23,142 nucleotides of DNA from Stemphylium vesicarium (lineage: Eukaryota; Ascomycota; Dothideomycetes; Pleosporales; Pleosporaceae). A program made the position numbers and the translations under genes. Every line of letters begins with the position of its first letter. The first letter of the stretch is position 1. The stretch spans positions 1-23,142 of the forward strand of contig QXCR01000284.1 in NCBI GenBank assembly GCA_004380135.1, read 5' to 3'. This document shows, piece after piece, positions 1-8,927 of the stretch. Under the pieces are notes generated by a model that was given only the letters and a program-made list of their open reading frames with translations, had not been told where the DNA came from and did no database searches.

Positions 1-578
1 AGGACGAGTATACGAGGTGGAAGCGCAGCGAGCCAGCGGCAGAGCGAGGCACAGAGTACGCAAACAACCCCATCAAATACTGGGTAGCAGTGCGCGATCG
101 CTACCCTAGCCTCAGCAAGCTTGCGCTTGACGTGCTCTCTATCCCAGCGTCAAGCTGTGACTGTGAGCGCATGTTTAGTGAGCTAGGCGATCTGCTGGAG
201 CCGCGGCGACGCTGTATAAAACCTCAGCTTCTAGCAGCAATACAGTGCGTACGGGGATGGCGAAAAGCTGGCTTTAGTTTTGACGGTGAGGCACCTATTA
301 GAGTAATAACCAACGACGAGATAGAGCTTTTATATAGGCTAGCGGATTAGGAAGATAATAAGTAAAATAATATCGTAAGATCGCTCTACCCGTAAAACGA
401 GCAGCCTTATACTAGTATAGCGCCTTAGCGCCTAACGCTACTAAGCTAAATAATTAAGCCTTAATTAAGCTACTAAAAACGCCTTATTAAGCTAAATAAT
501 TAAGCTCGCTTTATCTAAAATAGCAATTAATCCAAGCTTATGCCTCGAGATTGATTGGCTTGATTGTTGACACCTCTG
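1..578 (+). mobile_element. hAT transposon A, 3' part (left end outside window)
   Basis: This is the right-hand end of an autonomous-type hAT DNA transposon. It starts in the C-terminal transposase coding region and runs through a 3' flank to a terminal repeat that ends in ...GTTGACACCTCTG at 578. Read inward, the end is CAGAGGTGTCAACAATCAAG, the CAGAG-type start usual for hAT ends. The bases after 578 (atcacgat) would be the 8-bp target duplication, but the left end is not in the window, so this cannot be verified. The segment 363-578 is repeated in inverse orientation as the left part of element B and carries many more TpA dinucleotides than that copy, so A has been RIP-mutated. The TTGATTG-rich sequence just inside the end resembles the subterminal repeats where hAT transposases bind (inference). 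Confidence 0.85.
3..350 (+). pseudogene. hAT transposase, C-terminal dimerisation region (5' truncated by window)
   Basis: The frame is open from the window edge and encodes about 115 residues. Near its start is a NPIKYW block. It is followed by RYPSLSKLALDVLSIPASSC, then CDCERMFSELGDLL and a basic RRR stretch. This is the classical hAT family dimerisation domain (usual pattern: YP.L..LA.D.LSIPASS...ER.FS). The protein would cut and rejoin transposon DNA as an oligomer in the nucleus; the catalytic residues lie outside the window. The TAG at 348-350 may not be the original stop: relative B has TGG at this place, so TGG to TAG fits a RIP change, and the ancestral frame would end at TAA 363-365 with a short acidic tail. 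The core is otherwise undamaged in the visible part. I choose no start because the GTG at 90 is internal to the domain. Confidence 0.88.
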
Positions 579-979
579 ATCACGATTCACCACATGCTAA
601 GGGATATTATGCTTAGCTGCTATAATTTGTGTTCTAGAGGTTGCAATACAACAAACGAAGTAGACAAGATGGGATTAGACTTCTTATGCGCTTGGTTCCA
701 TCTTAGTAGGCTTCTTAAGTCTATAGTTCATGGCTCTCTTTTCGGACGCCTTCTTGACAAGCTCGCGAGCATAGGTGTCAACAATCAAGCCAATCAATCT
801 CGAGGCGTTAGCTTGGATTGATTGCTGTTTCAGGTGAAGTGAGCTTAATTGTTTAGCTTAATGAGGCGTTTTCAGTGGCTTGATTGAGGCTTGATTGTTC
901 AGCTTGGTCGCGTTAGGCGCCAAAGCGTTATATAAGACTGCTCGTTTTGCGGGTAGAGCAATCTCACGATAGTATTTTG
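363..979. repeat. Long inverted repeat: arms 363-578 and 770-979
   Basis: The 3' flank of hAT A and the left part of hAT B are the same about 210-bp sequence in opposite orientation, facing each other across 191 bp. Matching landmarks are CGCTCTACCCG with AAACGAGCAG, then GGCGCCTAACG-like, AAAACGCCT, and CTCGAGATTGATTGGCTTGA. Most differences are C to T in CpA, or G to A in TpG, with the T or A in arm A. The repeat therefore comes from two insertions of one family in opposite directions. It is not a palindromic origin or regulatory hairpin. Confidence 0.88.
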
Positions 980-1279
980 GTGTTGAGTTTACTCATGATC
1001 GTCCCAATCCGAGGGTAATATAGGCTCAATTGGGTGGCTAGTAGATGGGCAGATGGCTGGGTACGCGGCTCCCTCAGCGAAAACAATGCTAACTAGGCGA
1101 GCAGCCTCCGCCGCCTTCGCCGCCTCGCTGCATCAACCTGATCAAGCTGATCAATCAAGCTTCGTCTCTTGAGCTTGATTGCTAACCAATCTCTATGCGA
1201 GAGGCTTGATTGATGGAACCGTCGGCTTGATTGTAGATTGATCAAGCGCTTGCAAGCCGCTTGATTGTTGACAGGTCTG
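770..1279 (-). mobile_element. Non-autonomous hAT element B (510 bp) with 8-bp TSD CTCGCGAG
   Basis: The ends are CATAGGTGTCAACAATCAAG at the left and, read inward from the right, CAGACCTGTCAACAATCAAG. The element is flanked by identical 8-bp copies of CTCGCGAG at 762-769 and 1280-1287. That is the length of a hAT target duplication; this one also happens to be palindromic. Its left part equals the transposase 3' end of element A in inverse orientation, so B is an internal-deletion derivative of the same family. Between the ends it keeps a short transposase-sense remnant (989-1132). It has few RIP changes, unlike A. It interrupts the coiled-coil gene on the minus strand. Confidence 0.93.
989..1132 (-). 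pseudogene. Transposase remnant inside hAT B
   Basis: This is a 47-codon open stretch without an ATG, in the sense direction expected for the B-family transposase. It begins right after a TGA with an Ala/Glu-rich run (SEAAKAAEAARL) and ends PSDWDDHE followed by TAA. The last codons align with the mutated 3' end of the transposase frame in element A (A has GAT TAG GAA GAT AAT AAG TAA). The remnant therefore probably joins upstream transposase coding sequence to the authentic C-terminal codons across an internal deletion. The N-terminal part cannot be compared because A's 5' half is outside the window. It has no catalytic residues, so it is not functional as a transposase. Confidence 0.55.
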
Positions 1280-1675
1280 CTCGCGAGGCCTCAGCCGCTT
1301 CCGCATAGCAGTAGGTGGCTGAGGGTCATGGCTAGGCATTGCCTCGGACAAGACCTGAATCTCCGCCTGGAGCCCATCTACCTTCTGGTTCTGCGTCTGA
1401 AGCAGCTCCAGTACCTGTGCATACTTCTTCTCTAGGTCCCTGCTCTTGGCCTTGAGCTCCAGGTTCTCGGCCTCCGTGACCTCGAGGGTCTGCTTTTGGA
1501 GTTGCAAGGCGTTGTCGTAGCTGGGAATGAGCCTTTCTTGGTAGTACGCGTCGATTCGCGCTAACTTATCATTCTCGAGCTCTAGTCTTTTATACCCCTC
1601 TGCGCCCTGCTGTAGCAGCCTTTGCATACCCTCTAATTGTTCCCCAATCGCGTTTAGAATAGTTGTCTGCTAGAC

Positions 1676-1724
1676 CTGCACACGTCAGCGAAACACAGTG
1701 AGACCGGGCATGCCTTTCCCCCAC
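1676..1724 (-). other. 49-bp spliceosomal intron in the coiled-coil gene
   Basis: On the minus strand the sequence starts GTGGGG and ends GTGTGCAG, with a CTGAC branch-site match about a dozen bases before the acceptor. Removing it joins ...EDKTKQ to V.QTTILNAIGEQ in phase 0. The length and branch motif are typical of filamentous ascomycetes. Finding a clean intron here argues that the locus was once a spliced nuclear gene. Confidence 0.7.
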
Positions 1725-1772
1725 CTGCTTCGTCTTATCCTCGATCTGTGGGGCTGGCTAGTAGGACGACAT

Positions 1773-2510
1773 AGTGCTCCGGGTTGGGTTTGCGTTCTAA
1801 GCAGATGCTCGCAGATAGGTTTTTAAGTCGAGGCAGATCTATCTTTAGCTCGGAACTGCTACTATAGAACTGCAACACAGCATCCTACTATCAGAGCCCT
1901 ACAATGGGCCCGGACAGTATGCGCGGTAGTGTGCGTCATGTGCGCTAAGATTAGCATCCCGTGGAGCACGGCATGCCAGGAAAAGGTACAGCCAAAGGGC
2001 GCTGCCGTTTCGAATTCTTCCCAGCACACCACGCAAGCTAAGCCCGCTAGCGACATCCTTCCAAGCTAACTTGGATCTCGTCGCTCTTCTTAATGTGGGA
2101 CGCACATTATTGCGGTTTAAGAAGCGCATAGGCCTCAAATCTAATACCTAGTTTTTAGCTCTCGTGAACGCGAAACTTAATACTATAGCGCGCGCAAGTC
2201 GTAGATAACGACTGGAGGATCTCTCTATAGTGTATGAGCTCTGTCCTTTCGTGCTAAGTTAGGTGTTGTTACTGCACATTCTCGATGTTTGCTTGCTACT
2301 GTATACCTTGGTGCCTTTTTGCGAGCGTGGCACGGATATCTCTACGATTCGTATGCATCGCTGTGCAAGCAAGTTATCTCGACCAAAGTGATCCTAGTCA
2401 CCGCATCGCAGCTGCTTGAACGACAAATCCTCAATGCGCTATCCATGCACACATTGTATTTTCTAGAAAAGATACATGTGCCTAAACTCATTAAATAGGC
2501 AGCTATGTAA
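1773..2510. other. No recognised gene; likely 5' region of the coiled-coil gene
   Basis: This is moderate-GC sequence upstream of the minus-strand coiled-coil gene. Short open frames occur on both strands (for example a 69-codon plus frame at 2289-2498), but they match no family I know and overlap one another. I see no TIR, LTR or clear promoter. From about 2500 the sequence becomes TA-rich. Confidence 0.5.
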
Positions 2511-3780
2511 TAGTCTATAAGGTAAGGACATCTCTAATACCACGCTATAATACGATGTTTCTTCTTTATATTAATAAGCATCTTCTATATCTATCCTATA
2601 TTATAGATACGTCATATAAATAGATTATCCTAGATATCCTAATAAAAGGCTGTCATAATAGCTACATAGATATAGGAGAATACATCCACTTATACACAGC
2701 TGCGTTCTCTCACTACTTACACTATTATAAGCTAAGCTAAGCAGTTATCGTTTCTCGTAGATCGCTACCGATGTAAACGTAAGTGTACTCTCCATCCGTC
2801 GACTCTTTTTCTTTAAGCTATTTCATCATACGTCTTGCTAAGCCACTCGTGCTCTCTTTTTACTAGATTGCATATCGCCCATAGGTGGATGTCCCTTATA
2901 TCTTCTCTTCAGAGTGCCTTTTTCTAGTTTGGATCCCTAAGTTATAGCTTTTATTTTACCGATATCACTCATCTCTTCTTTTAGCCCCTCTATTAACTTA
3001 ATAGCGTAATTAATTACGTCCTCTATCCTTTCTACGTCTTTCGTTCGTTAACTAGCTTTAGAATAGAACTAATTAAGTAACTACAATAACTCTTCTATTA
3101 TACATTACTTAATTAACTTAAATCTATACCTATTTAAGAAGACATACTAGAGGATCGTTTCTCTATTTAATGCAGCTAGCCTGTCACACACCCTTTATCC
3201 TCTTTTTTATTCTGAGAGCCCTTGCTGTATCTAGGTGCCGACGGCGAAGCATGAGAAGCAGAGTGAATAGAATGCAGGTTAGGCTCTAACTAAGGCGCTA
3301 TAGCGGACTCGTCTAGATGTTTTATAGGGGGCTAACATGCTTAGTAATAGATAGCATTAGTTTAGCGTAGATGCACTTACTATAAATAGATTCTATATCT
3401 AATCTTTAATAGTCTCTTAAGAACTTATCTTAAAGTAGTAGAGAAGATAATTTAAAAGAGAAGGAAAAGCGTACTTAACTCTCTAAGCCTAAGGTAAGAG
3501 CCCCCTTTATAACTTACTTATTACTAGTTAGCTAATATCTACAATTTGCGGGGCCTTAATATCCTAAATTTTAGGGGGTTAATAGACATGTTACCTTCTA
3601 TATACGCCTATATGCGTTCTATGCTAATATCGCTACTTAGGGATGTGCGACGTCCCCTACTTTCTTTTTTCTCTTAGCAGAACTCCGCGCACGAGTGCTA
3701 AATATACTAGGTTTACTTATATTATCCTCTTTATAAGTTCTTTATCACTCTGCGAGCCTGAACCTAGTCTGTGGCCTTAA
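2511..3780. other. TA-rich, RIP-mutated tract without an assignable gene
   Basis: The sequence is dominated by TATAG, CTTA and TAATTAA-type words with few CpA or TpG, as expected after RIP. On the minus strand around 2890-3020 there is a fragment with a charged, helix-like run (VERIEDVINYAIKLIEGLKE, then EEMSDIGKIKA), one TAG, and KGTLKRRYKGHPPMG. It may be the remains of a coding region but matches nothing I can name. A PPT-like TTTAGGGGGTTAA is present near 3570, but no matching LTR pair was found. Confidence 0.5.
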
Positions 3781-4219
3781 CAATTAATAGTCGCACGTAT
3801 GGCGGGGTAGGTGGTAGCAGCATCCCAGTGCTCGAACATTGACGAGCCTAGAGCGGGGATGATGATGCTGCGCTCTTTATGCGTAGCTGGCAAACAAAGT
3901 CCATTGGCAGAGGCGACGGCAAGGTCTGTTCGCGGTGGTGTCAGGGGCGGTCGGAGGAGATGCGAGTTCCGACGCTAGGAAGCAAGTAGGGGAGCATAAA
4001 ACACATAGTGAATCCGCAATAAGATCCTCAAGCCGCCACGTTTGCCTTCTCCTTCTCTTTTGCTATGACCTCACCCAAATATTCGCAATAGAAGTATAAA
4101 GGAATTATCTACACGGTTAGATATACGTGGCAGATAAGCTGTTTAGTGGTAAGCTAATCTGCTTATTCATTTCGACACATCGAAGATCTAATATATATAG
4201 ATAGAAAAACCCTTTTTTT
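3781..4219. other. Moderate-GC leader upstream of the acidic ORF
   Basis: No gene is recognised here. The segment is less mutated than its neighbours and includes a pyrimidine-rich stretch at about 4040-4065 (tttgccttctccttctcttt), a type common upstream of fungal start codons. It could be promoter and leader of the frame that begins at 4220, but this is inference from position only. Confidence 0.3.
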
Positions 4220-4612
4220 ATGTCGGATCTCGACATCTCCAGCGATGGAAAATGCGAGGAGATGTATTCAAGGCAGGACAACGATACAAACGAGCCCACT
4301 TAGGCATTAGAAGACAAAGATTGTGACGCTAGATGCGAAATTTGTCAGAATGGGGTTTTCCTAATAGCTAATAGAGACTCTTCGGGCGTGCTGCCCGACA
4401 GAAAGGATGCTTGCAGATCCAGTATTAACGACAAAGATGAAGATGAAGCACCACTTCAAGTCGGCTCGACCATACCAGATGAAGATGCCTCGGCTTCGCT
4501 ATCGCTAAGCGTGGACGATGATATGCTACCTAAGAGCAAGGTCCGATACTGGGAATAGAGGCCTGAGTACACCAGGGAGGAGAGACGTTTCAGGTTGGTT
4601 TGTGGCACTTGA
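4220..4612 (+). pseudogene. Acidic hypothetical protein, two RIP-type stops
   Basis: This is a 131-codon frame from ATG 4220 to TGA 4610-4612, interrupted only by TAG at 4301 and TAG at 4556; CAG (Gln) is the likely precursor of both. The protein is strongly acidic. It starts MSDLDISSDGKCEEM, has a Cys-containing segment (CDARCEICQNG) and an Asp/Glu-rich middle (NDKDEDEAPLQ, PDEDASASLSLSVDDDM), and ends in a basic-acidic tail (YWE, stop, RPEYTREERRFRL). I do not recognise a family. Two stops in 131 codons, both of the RIP kind, argue for a formerly coding frame against the TA-rich background. The gene may have continued past 4612 by splicing, since CAG|GTTGG at about 4591 could be a donor, but I cannot show this. 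It ends 145 bp before hAT C and has no operon partners. Confidence 0.5.
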
Positions 4613-4757
4613 TAGTTCTCCAGTCATCCGGCCCCAGTTCTTCTGATGGTGCAGCTACTTCCTAGTACAGTACAATGAATGCTTCCATGGCGGTTACAAG
4701 CGCAGAGACCTTGATTGTGCACCGCAACAACTGCTTCTTCGTACAGTACCTAGGTAG

Positions 4758-5765
4758 CAGATTTGTCAGTAAGCAAAAAACTTGATGGCTTTTGCTTGTT
4801 TTGATTGCTTGTTGTCAAGTCAATCAAACTAATTGCCGCCCTGGGTAATTAGCAATCAAGTCAAGCTACGCTTAGAATCTTGATTGATTTGATTGAATAA
4901 TTAATAAGTTAGCTAGAAGGATCCTCGGGTTATTTTAGGCTACTTTTAGTAAGGCTATTAAGTTTAATATATAAGCAATCTTACGAGAGTTCTATAGTGT
5001 TAGGTTTTAAGGTTATTTAATTAAAGTCTTATAGCGAGGGCACACGCAGCTCCTATTATAAAAGGGCACTTATTTATGTAAGAATTATACAAAGTTTATA
5101 GTTGTTGAGGCCTTACTAGGGCTTCTTCCTAAAGAAAAAGCAAAAATATACAATAGTAAGAATTCGCTAGTAGTCACCCACCTAACTACTAATTCGCTAG
5201 TACACTACTTAAATACCGCTAAGCGAACGGGAAGCGCTAATTTTAGTGTCCTATAGTCGTATATAAGTAGATATTTCCAAAATCACTATATAGAGCTATC
5301 GTGATGTTAATATTCAACCAGATCCCTGAGGAGATAATATCAGGAACTAGAGGTATTCTGATCTGATCTAACTTATATAATGTGGAGCCACCAGGCTATA
5401 TATGTAGACAAGACATCAGGTTGCAACCATAGCAAGCTCAGTGATTACGAGCTAGTTGGGATTTATGATATATACGGCTATGGTTAGACGCTTAGTTATA
5501 AGTATTAGAGTTAAGCTTCTTGGTATTAAGTTATCAATTGATCAATCAATTTGCAATCAAAATGCGACCCCAAGTGCTATCAAGTCAATCAAGTCAATCA
5601 AGTCAATCAAGTCAATGCTATCAGTATATTGGGATCAATCAATTCAAGTTGACCTGCAAATTTTGATTGTGTCAGACTATCCACTATATATACCTTCATG
5701 CTACAACTGCAGGAAGGTCGGCCTTTTTGTAGTTTGACAGATTGTTTTGCTTGTTGACAACTCTG
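4758..5765. mobile_element. Non-autonomous hAT element C (1,008 bp), TSD CTAGGTAG
   Basis: The left end reads CAGATTTGTCAGTAAGCAAA. The right end, read inward, is CAGAGTTGTCAACAAGCAAA, with 3 mismatches over about 20 bases. Identical 8-bp duplications CTAGGTAG lie at 4750-4757 and 5766-5773. Both ends are followed by TTGATTG/CAATCAA subterminal repeats as in elements A, B and E, so C belongs to the same group of ends. The interior (about 4900-5500) is TA-rich and RIP-mutated and contains no transposase motif I can find. The 9-bp array at 5581 lies inside it. Confidence 0.92.
5581..5616 (+). repeat. Tandem repeat, 4 exact copies of CAAGTCAAT
   Basis: Four perfect 9-bp units lie in the right subterminal part of hAT C. 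The unit is a variant of the CAATCAAG motif scattered near both ends of these elements. It may be an amplified transposase-binding site; that role is inference from position. Confidence 0.9.
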
Positions 5766-5773
5766 CTAGGTAG

Positions 5774-7340
5774 TATTTCTTTGAGAGCCTTGTTACAAGT
5801 GGTTGCATCCTAAGTGGTCTCCAACTAGACGCGATAGATTCCTAACTACTGACAGAGACAGCATCGGTTCCATCGATCCCAAGATCTCTGGGAGGCAATT
5901 CTGTCCAAGAAATGTGGTGCTCGAGTGTTTACATGTCTCAAGACACGCCATCTGGGGACGCTGTCGAGATCGGTCTTAGGTAAGCACCCGCAAAGAGGTC
6001 ACGCGCAGATAGTCGAAGCTCCGGGTGATGCAGGCGCTCGTCGACGCCAGAAGGGAAATCATGTGTAGAGGCCAGATCTTAGATGAAAGCAGCAAATAGC
6101 ACCATCGAGCATTCCGTGTTTACACAGGAACGGATACGAGGCATAGAAACGCAAACTAGTGAACGCGGGCCTATTACTATTACATGCTTCGAAAATGAAG
6201 CTTGCTACGTAGGCAAGAATTGGTATAGGCCCTCGCAGGCTGTCCACGATTGGTGGGTTCAAAAGTGTGGGGCTCGGCACCTGGGCGCCAAGCTTCCGGC
6301 CCGAGGCTTCAAATTTGTCGAAAAATTGCTAAACCGCTTTGGCTGCCGCGAATTATCAAGAGGTAGACGTCCTATGTGTCGGTAGCCCATTAAGAGCCGC
6401 CCAGCGGAGTCGCGAAATTTGGACCTGGTACCGGGAGCGCTCAAGCGCACGCTACGGTAGTTGTGCGTGAATAGGGAAGCTGTTATGTATCCTGCTGCCT
6501 ACACGCGTCGTCTGTCGTAAGCAGAAGCAACCCTCTGCAATCCGCTCTTTCTCAAACGACGTCACATGCTAAAGAGCGATGCGTCCCACATTGTTCCTTG
6601 CTACCCTCTGCCATCCGCCGTGGGTCATCACATGTGGTCTAAGTAGGCTATAATCAATAGTTCTCCATAGACGTACTTAGAAGCTAATCACATAACAAAA
6701 CGCTTGTTTTAAGCACCTATCTTAGTTACTACTCTATTATCACTTCATATAAGGCTGTAAACGATACTGTAGGTCGTTGCATAGTACAGCCGACCACGAG
6801 GTGCGCAAACGTGCAGTTGGTTTAAGGTTTTCTCGTGCGACAACTCCTGTCTGGGCACGCGCTGGGAGGGGCCTACCGCTGCTGCACAACCGACTCCCTA
6901 AGTGGACGCGCTTCCCCACTGGTGTCAGAGCAGGTGATGTACAGTACACGTGTATGGGGTACCGGGCCGCCGTCTGACTATACTCACGCTATGCACTCTC
7001 TCATGTATTTGCAGCTTATAGCTTCGGCCAGCTAGCAACTTTCGATACCGCGCCAAGCCTTGTAACCTTGCCTAAATAGCACTAGTCTCCATCAGGGATG
7101 TGCCACCCCTCACAAGCCAGGAGCCGCTGATAGGCTGATTTGAGACCGCTTAAGAAGCGACATCCAGAAGGATGCAAAACTGCAAGGCCTTAACACATAA
7201 GCGCGACTGCGCCTTCTAACCACGATGACCTTGCATTAGCTTTAGAGGCTCGATTTCTCACGCAGTCTTTAAGGCTGATGAGTGGGCTTGCTGGGGATGC
7301 TATCCTTCTACATCGCCCACATAAGTGGAGACGACAAACA
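5774..7340. other. Moderate-GC region, no recognised gene
   Basis: About 1.5 kb with little RIP bias. Short open frames occur on both strands. The longest, 6083-6385 plus (100 codons, with blocks ACYVGKNWYRPSQ and HDWWVQKCGARHLG), overlaps two minus-strand frames of similar size, has no family match I know and no supporting start context. I do not call it a gene. A loosely duplicated phrase (caaccctctgcaatccgc at about 6528, ctaccctctgccatccgc at about 6601) is present. A decayed MITE may lie at 6992-7100. Confidence 0.45.
6992..7100 (+). mobile_element. Possible decayed third copy of the TA-flanked MITE (left part)
   Basis: The stretch from TGCACTCTCTCATGTATTTG through GCCAAGCCTTG and TTACC/TTGCCTAAATAGCACTAG to CCATCAGGGATG follows the order of landmarks in the left half of the MITEs at 8342 and 14375, with many substitutions and small length changes. 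I cannot locate a convincing right end, so this is either an old truncated copy or a chance resemblance. Confidence 0.35.
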
Positions 7341-7341
7341 T

Positions 7342-7348
7342 TATAAAG
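7342..7348 (+). promoter_or_regulatory. TATA-like box upstream of the 7511 gene
   Basis: TATAAAG lies about 165 bp before the ATG at 7511. It is followed by a leader with few upstream ATGs and a good fungal start context (CGAAATGG). The assignment rests on position and motif only. Confidence 0.35.
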
Positions 7349-7510
7349 GGCGAAGGGCTCACATAAGGTAGCTCCTTGAATTTATTACACTATTCTATCC
7401 CCGTGGTGTGCTTAGTCTATCACAGTTCACGAACGACCAACCGCTCTTTTTCGCCGCATCAAGCAAACAAGCTCGCCAGCTACCGCACACAGCACGAGTT
7501 CGACATCGAA

Positions 7511-8055
7511 ATGGAACCAGCGGAAGCGACGAATAAAAAGGACGGGACCGGCGACGTGAAGCCTACGCTTTAACGAACATCTAAGCAACCGTAGCCACCC
7601 TTATCGACAGGTCTTATAGATCTGGGTCCAGACACGCAAGACGAACTTGCTTACTTACCTCTACTACTACTAACTCTAAATCTAGAGGTAATAAAATAAG
7701 CTAAGAATACTAAGCCTAAAGGCTAGGTTAAATAAGTATTAGTAGAGGTAGAGTAGGCTATTATTACTTACGTCTTCTTCTTCGATATTACCACAAGAAG
7801 TCCTATAACATTAATAGAGGTTTAGTTCTAGGCGCAAAGAGATTGTATTCTAGCTCTAGTTCAGCGTTCTAGCGTAGTGCTAGTGTTAAGCTCGTTTATA
7901 ATCGTTATAAAACCCTATTAAAGAAGTTTAAAGAAGTAGCATCTGCCTCTAAGAAAAGACTTGAGAAGAAAGGCATGAGGCTTGACAAGAACAGTGATCT
8001 GGCTGGTTGCCCGGCTGGCACCTGTATATATTGTAGTCGTTTGATATCGATGTAG
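7511..8055 (+). pseudogene. Unrecognised gene in two frame segments, RIP-mutated
   Basis: The first segment starts at ATG 7511 in a good context (MEPAEATNKKDGTGDVKPTL, then TAA). It remains readable past TAA 7571 and a TAG, both explained by Gln codons, through a PPLSTGLIDLGPDTQDELAY block to about 7690. The second segment is in another frame, open from 7732 to TAG 8053 with one internal TAG (7870). It contains a basic helix-like stretch (YNRYKTLLKKFKEVASASKK, then RLEKKGMRL) and a Cys cluster (GCPAGTCIYC) near its end. RIP does not cause frameshifts, so the shift implies an intron or an indel between about 7690 and 7732; I could not fix splice sites. I do not recognise the product. It ends 284 bp before the first TA-flanked MITE. 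Confidence 0.45.
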
Positions 8056-8339
8056 AGGTGGTAGTCGTCTGCAGACATGTTAACAAGCTAGCCTAGCCGT
8101 GAATTTAAGCTTAATTCTAACTTTATAAAGTAACTACTAGGCCTATATAGGTAGTCGCTAAACCTAAATAGGTAATCCTTAGGCTAAAATTAACCCTCTA
8201 GCTAGCTTAATAATAAGTCTAGTCGTCTATAAATAAATACTTTTCTTAACCTATACTATAATAAACACTCTATTCTATAGGGTTTGCGACTCTCAGGTAA
8301 TAGACTACGTGTCGACGAATGGATTGTAGTGAAAGCTTC
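8056..8339. other. TA-rich spacer, nothing recognised
   Basis: This is a RIP-like composition between the unrecognised gene and MITE copy 1. A short duplicated phrase (cctatataggtagtcgctaa and cctaaataggtaatcc) is present. I see no reading frame or terminal repeats. Confidence 0.5.
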
Positions 8340-8341
8340 TA

Positions 8342-8618
8342 CACTCTCATGCACTTGCAGCTTCCGGTTTTTGTAAGCAGGCGACTTTTGATCCTAGGCT
8401 AAGCCTCTTTCGATTGATGGTGATCTTACCTAAATGGTACTAGCGTTCATCAGCAATGCCATGGGTTGGTTGTCTCCTCGATACTCTGACCAATCAAAGT
8501 AAGATATCTACAGAGTCTAAGCCTTGTCTGAGCAAGTGTACACGGGCGGATCGATGTCCCGTGCGGGATGGCAACTGAGCCGCGTGCGCAAAGCGGAAGC
8601 TGCAAGTGCATGAGAGTG
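8342..8618 (+). mobile_element. TA-flanked MITE copy 1 (277 bp, Tc1/mariner-type)
   Basis: Perfect terminal inverted repeats of about 25 bp (CACTCTCATGCACTTGCAGC... and its reverse complement) are flanked by TA on both sides (8340-8341 and 8619-8620), the target site of the Tc1/mariner superfamily. There is no coding capacity. The copy is clearly related along its whole length to the copy at 14375-14652, in the same orientation, at roughly 85% identity judged by eye. The differences are of mixed type, so neither copy is strongly RIP-mutated. Confidence 0.92.
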
Positions 8619-8778
8619 TAATTAGCATCGCGGTGTCCCTTTTTTTTCGAGGCCGATCAGACGTCCCAGGCGAGGGCGAGCCTGGAAAACGGCTTCGTTA
8701 CAAACTGCATCATGAGCCGCATTTGACCGAGTGACTGCACACTCATGCTATCCATCATATTGATAAGCGCACGTCATG

Positions 8779-8927
8779 CAGAGTTGTCAACAATCAATCA
8801 TGATTGCAGATCACTACCCCGCTCTAACCTATATAAGTAAGAGTTAAACTAGACTAGGTAAATGATCTGCAAATATTTGCAAATATTTGCAGCTTGATTG
8901 CAGCTTGATTGATTGTTGACAACTCTG
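8779..8927. mobile_element. hAT MITE E (149 bp), TSD ACGTCATG
   Basis: The ends are CAGAGTTGTCAACAATCAAT and its reverse complement, exact over about 20 bases. Identical 8-bp duplications ACGTCATG lie at 8771-8778 and 8928-8935. The inner part has a tandem AAATATTTGC pair and two GCTTGATT repeats. The element is far too small to encode a transposase and would depend on one supplied by a relative with similar ends, such as the family of A and B (inference). The perfect ends and TSD suggest a comparatively recent insertion. Confidence 0.95.

Larger units (their letters stand above)
684..1772 (-). pseudogene. Coiled-coil protein gene, one intron, split by hAT B
   Basis: I do not recognise the family. 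Read on the minus strand, exon 1 is 1772-1725 (16 codons, starting MSSY), followed by a 49-bp intron. Exon 2 is 1675-1280, and after removal of element B and one copy of its target duplication the frame continues at 761 to a TAA at 686-684. The total is about 173 residues. Two in-frame TAG codons (1760-1758 and 1672-1670) sit where CAG would be the RIP precursor. The middle of exon 2 is rich in Leu, Glu, Lys and Gln in heptad-like spacing (LELENDKLARI, EAENLELKAKSRDLEKKY, LQTQNQKVDGLQAEI), so it is a predicted coiled coil. The tail is basic (RKRLRPRE, then KK and KR pairs) and may be a nuclear signal (inference). As it stands, the reading frame runs into the transposon end at 1279. Confidence 0.72.

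Noticed and set aside
564..821. 85-codon plus-strand frame
   Set aside because: It spans the end of hAT A, the split gene's antisense strand and the start of hAT B, so it is a composite by chance.
3589..3782. Possible solo LTR (TGTTACC...TTAACA after a PPT-like AGGGGGTT)
   Set aside because: No second copy in the window, no target duplication and only weak resemblance to the Copia termini.
5581..5616. Four direct repeats as a CRISPR array
   Set aside because: The units are 9 bp, contiguous without spacers, and lie in a hAT element of a eukaryotic region.
6083..6385. 100-codon plus-strand frame
   Set aside because: No recognised family, weak start context and equally long overlapping minus frames; mentioned within the 5774-7340 region only.
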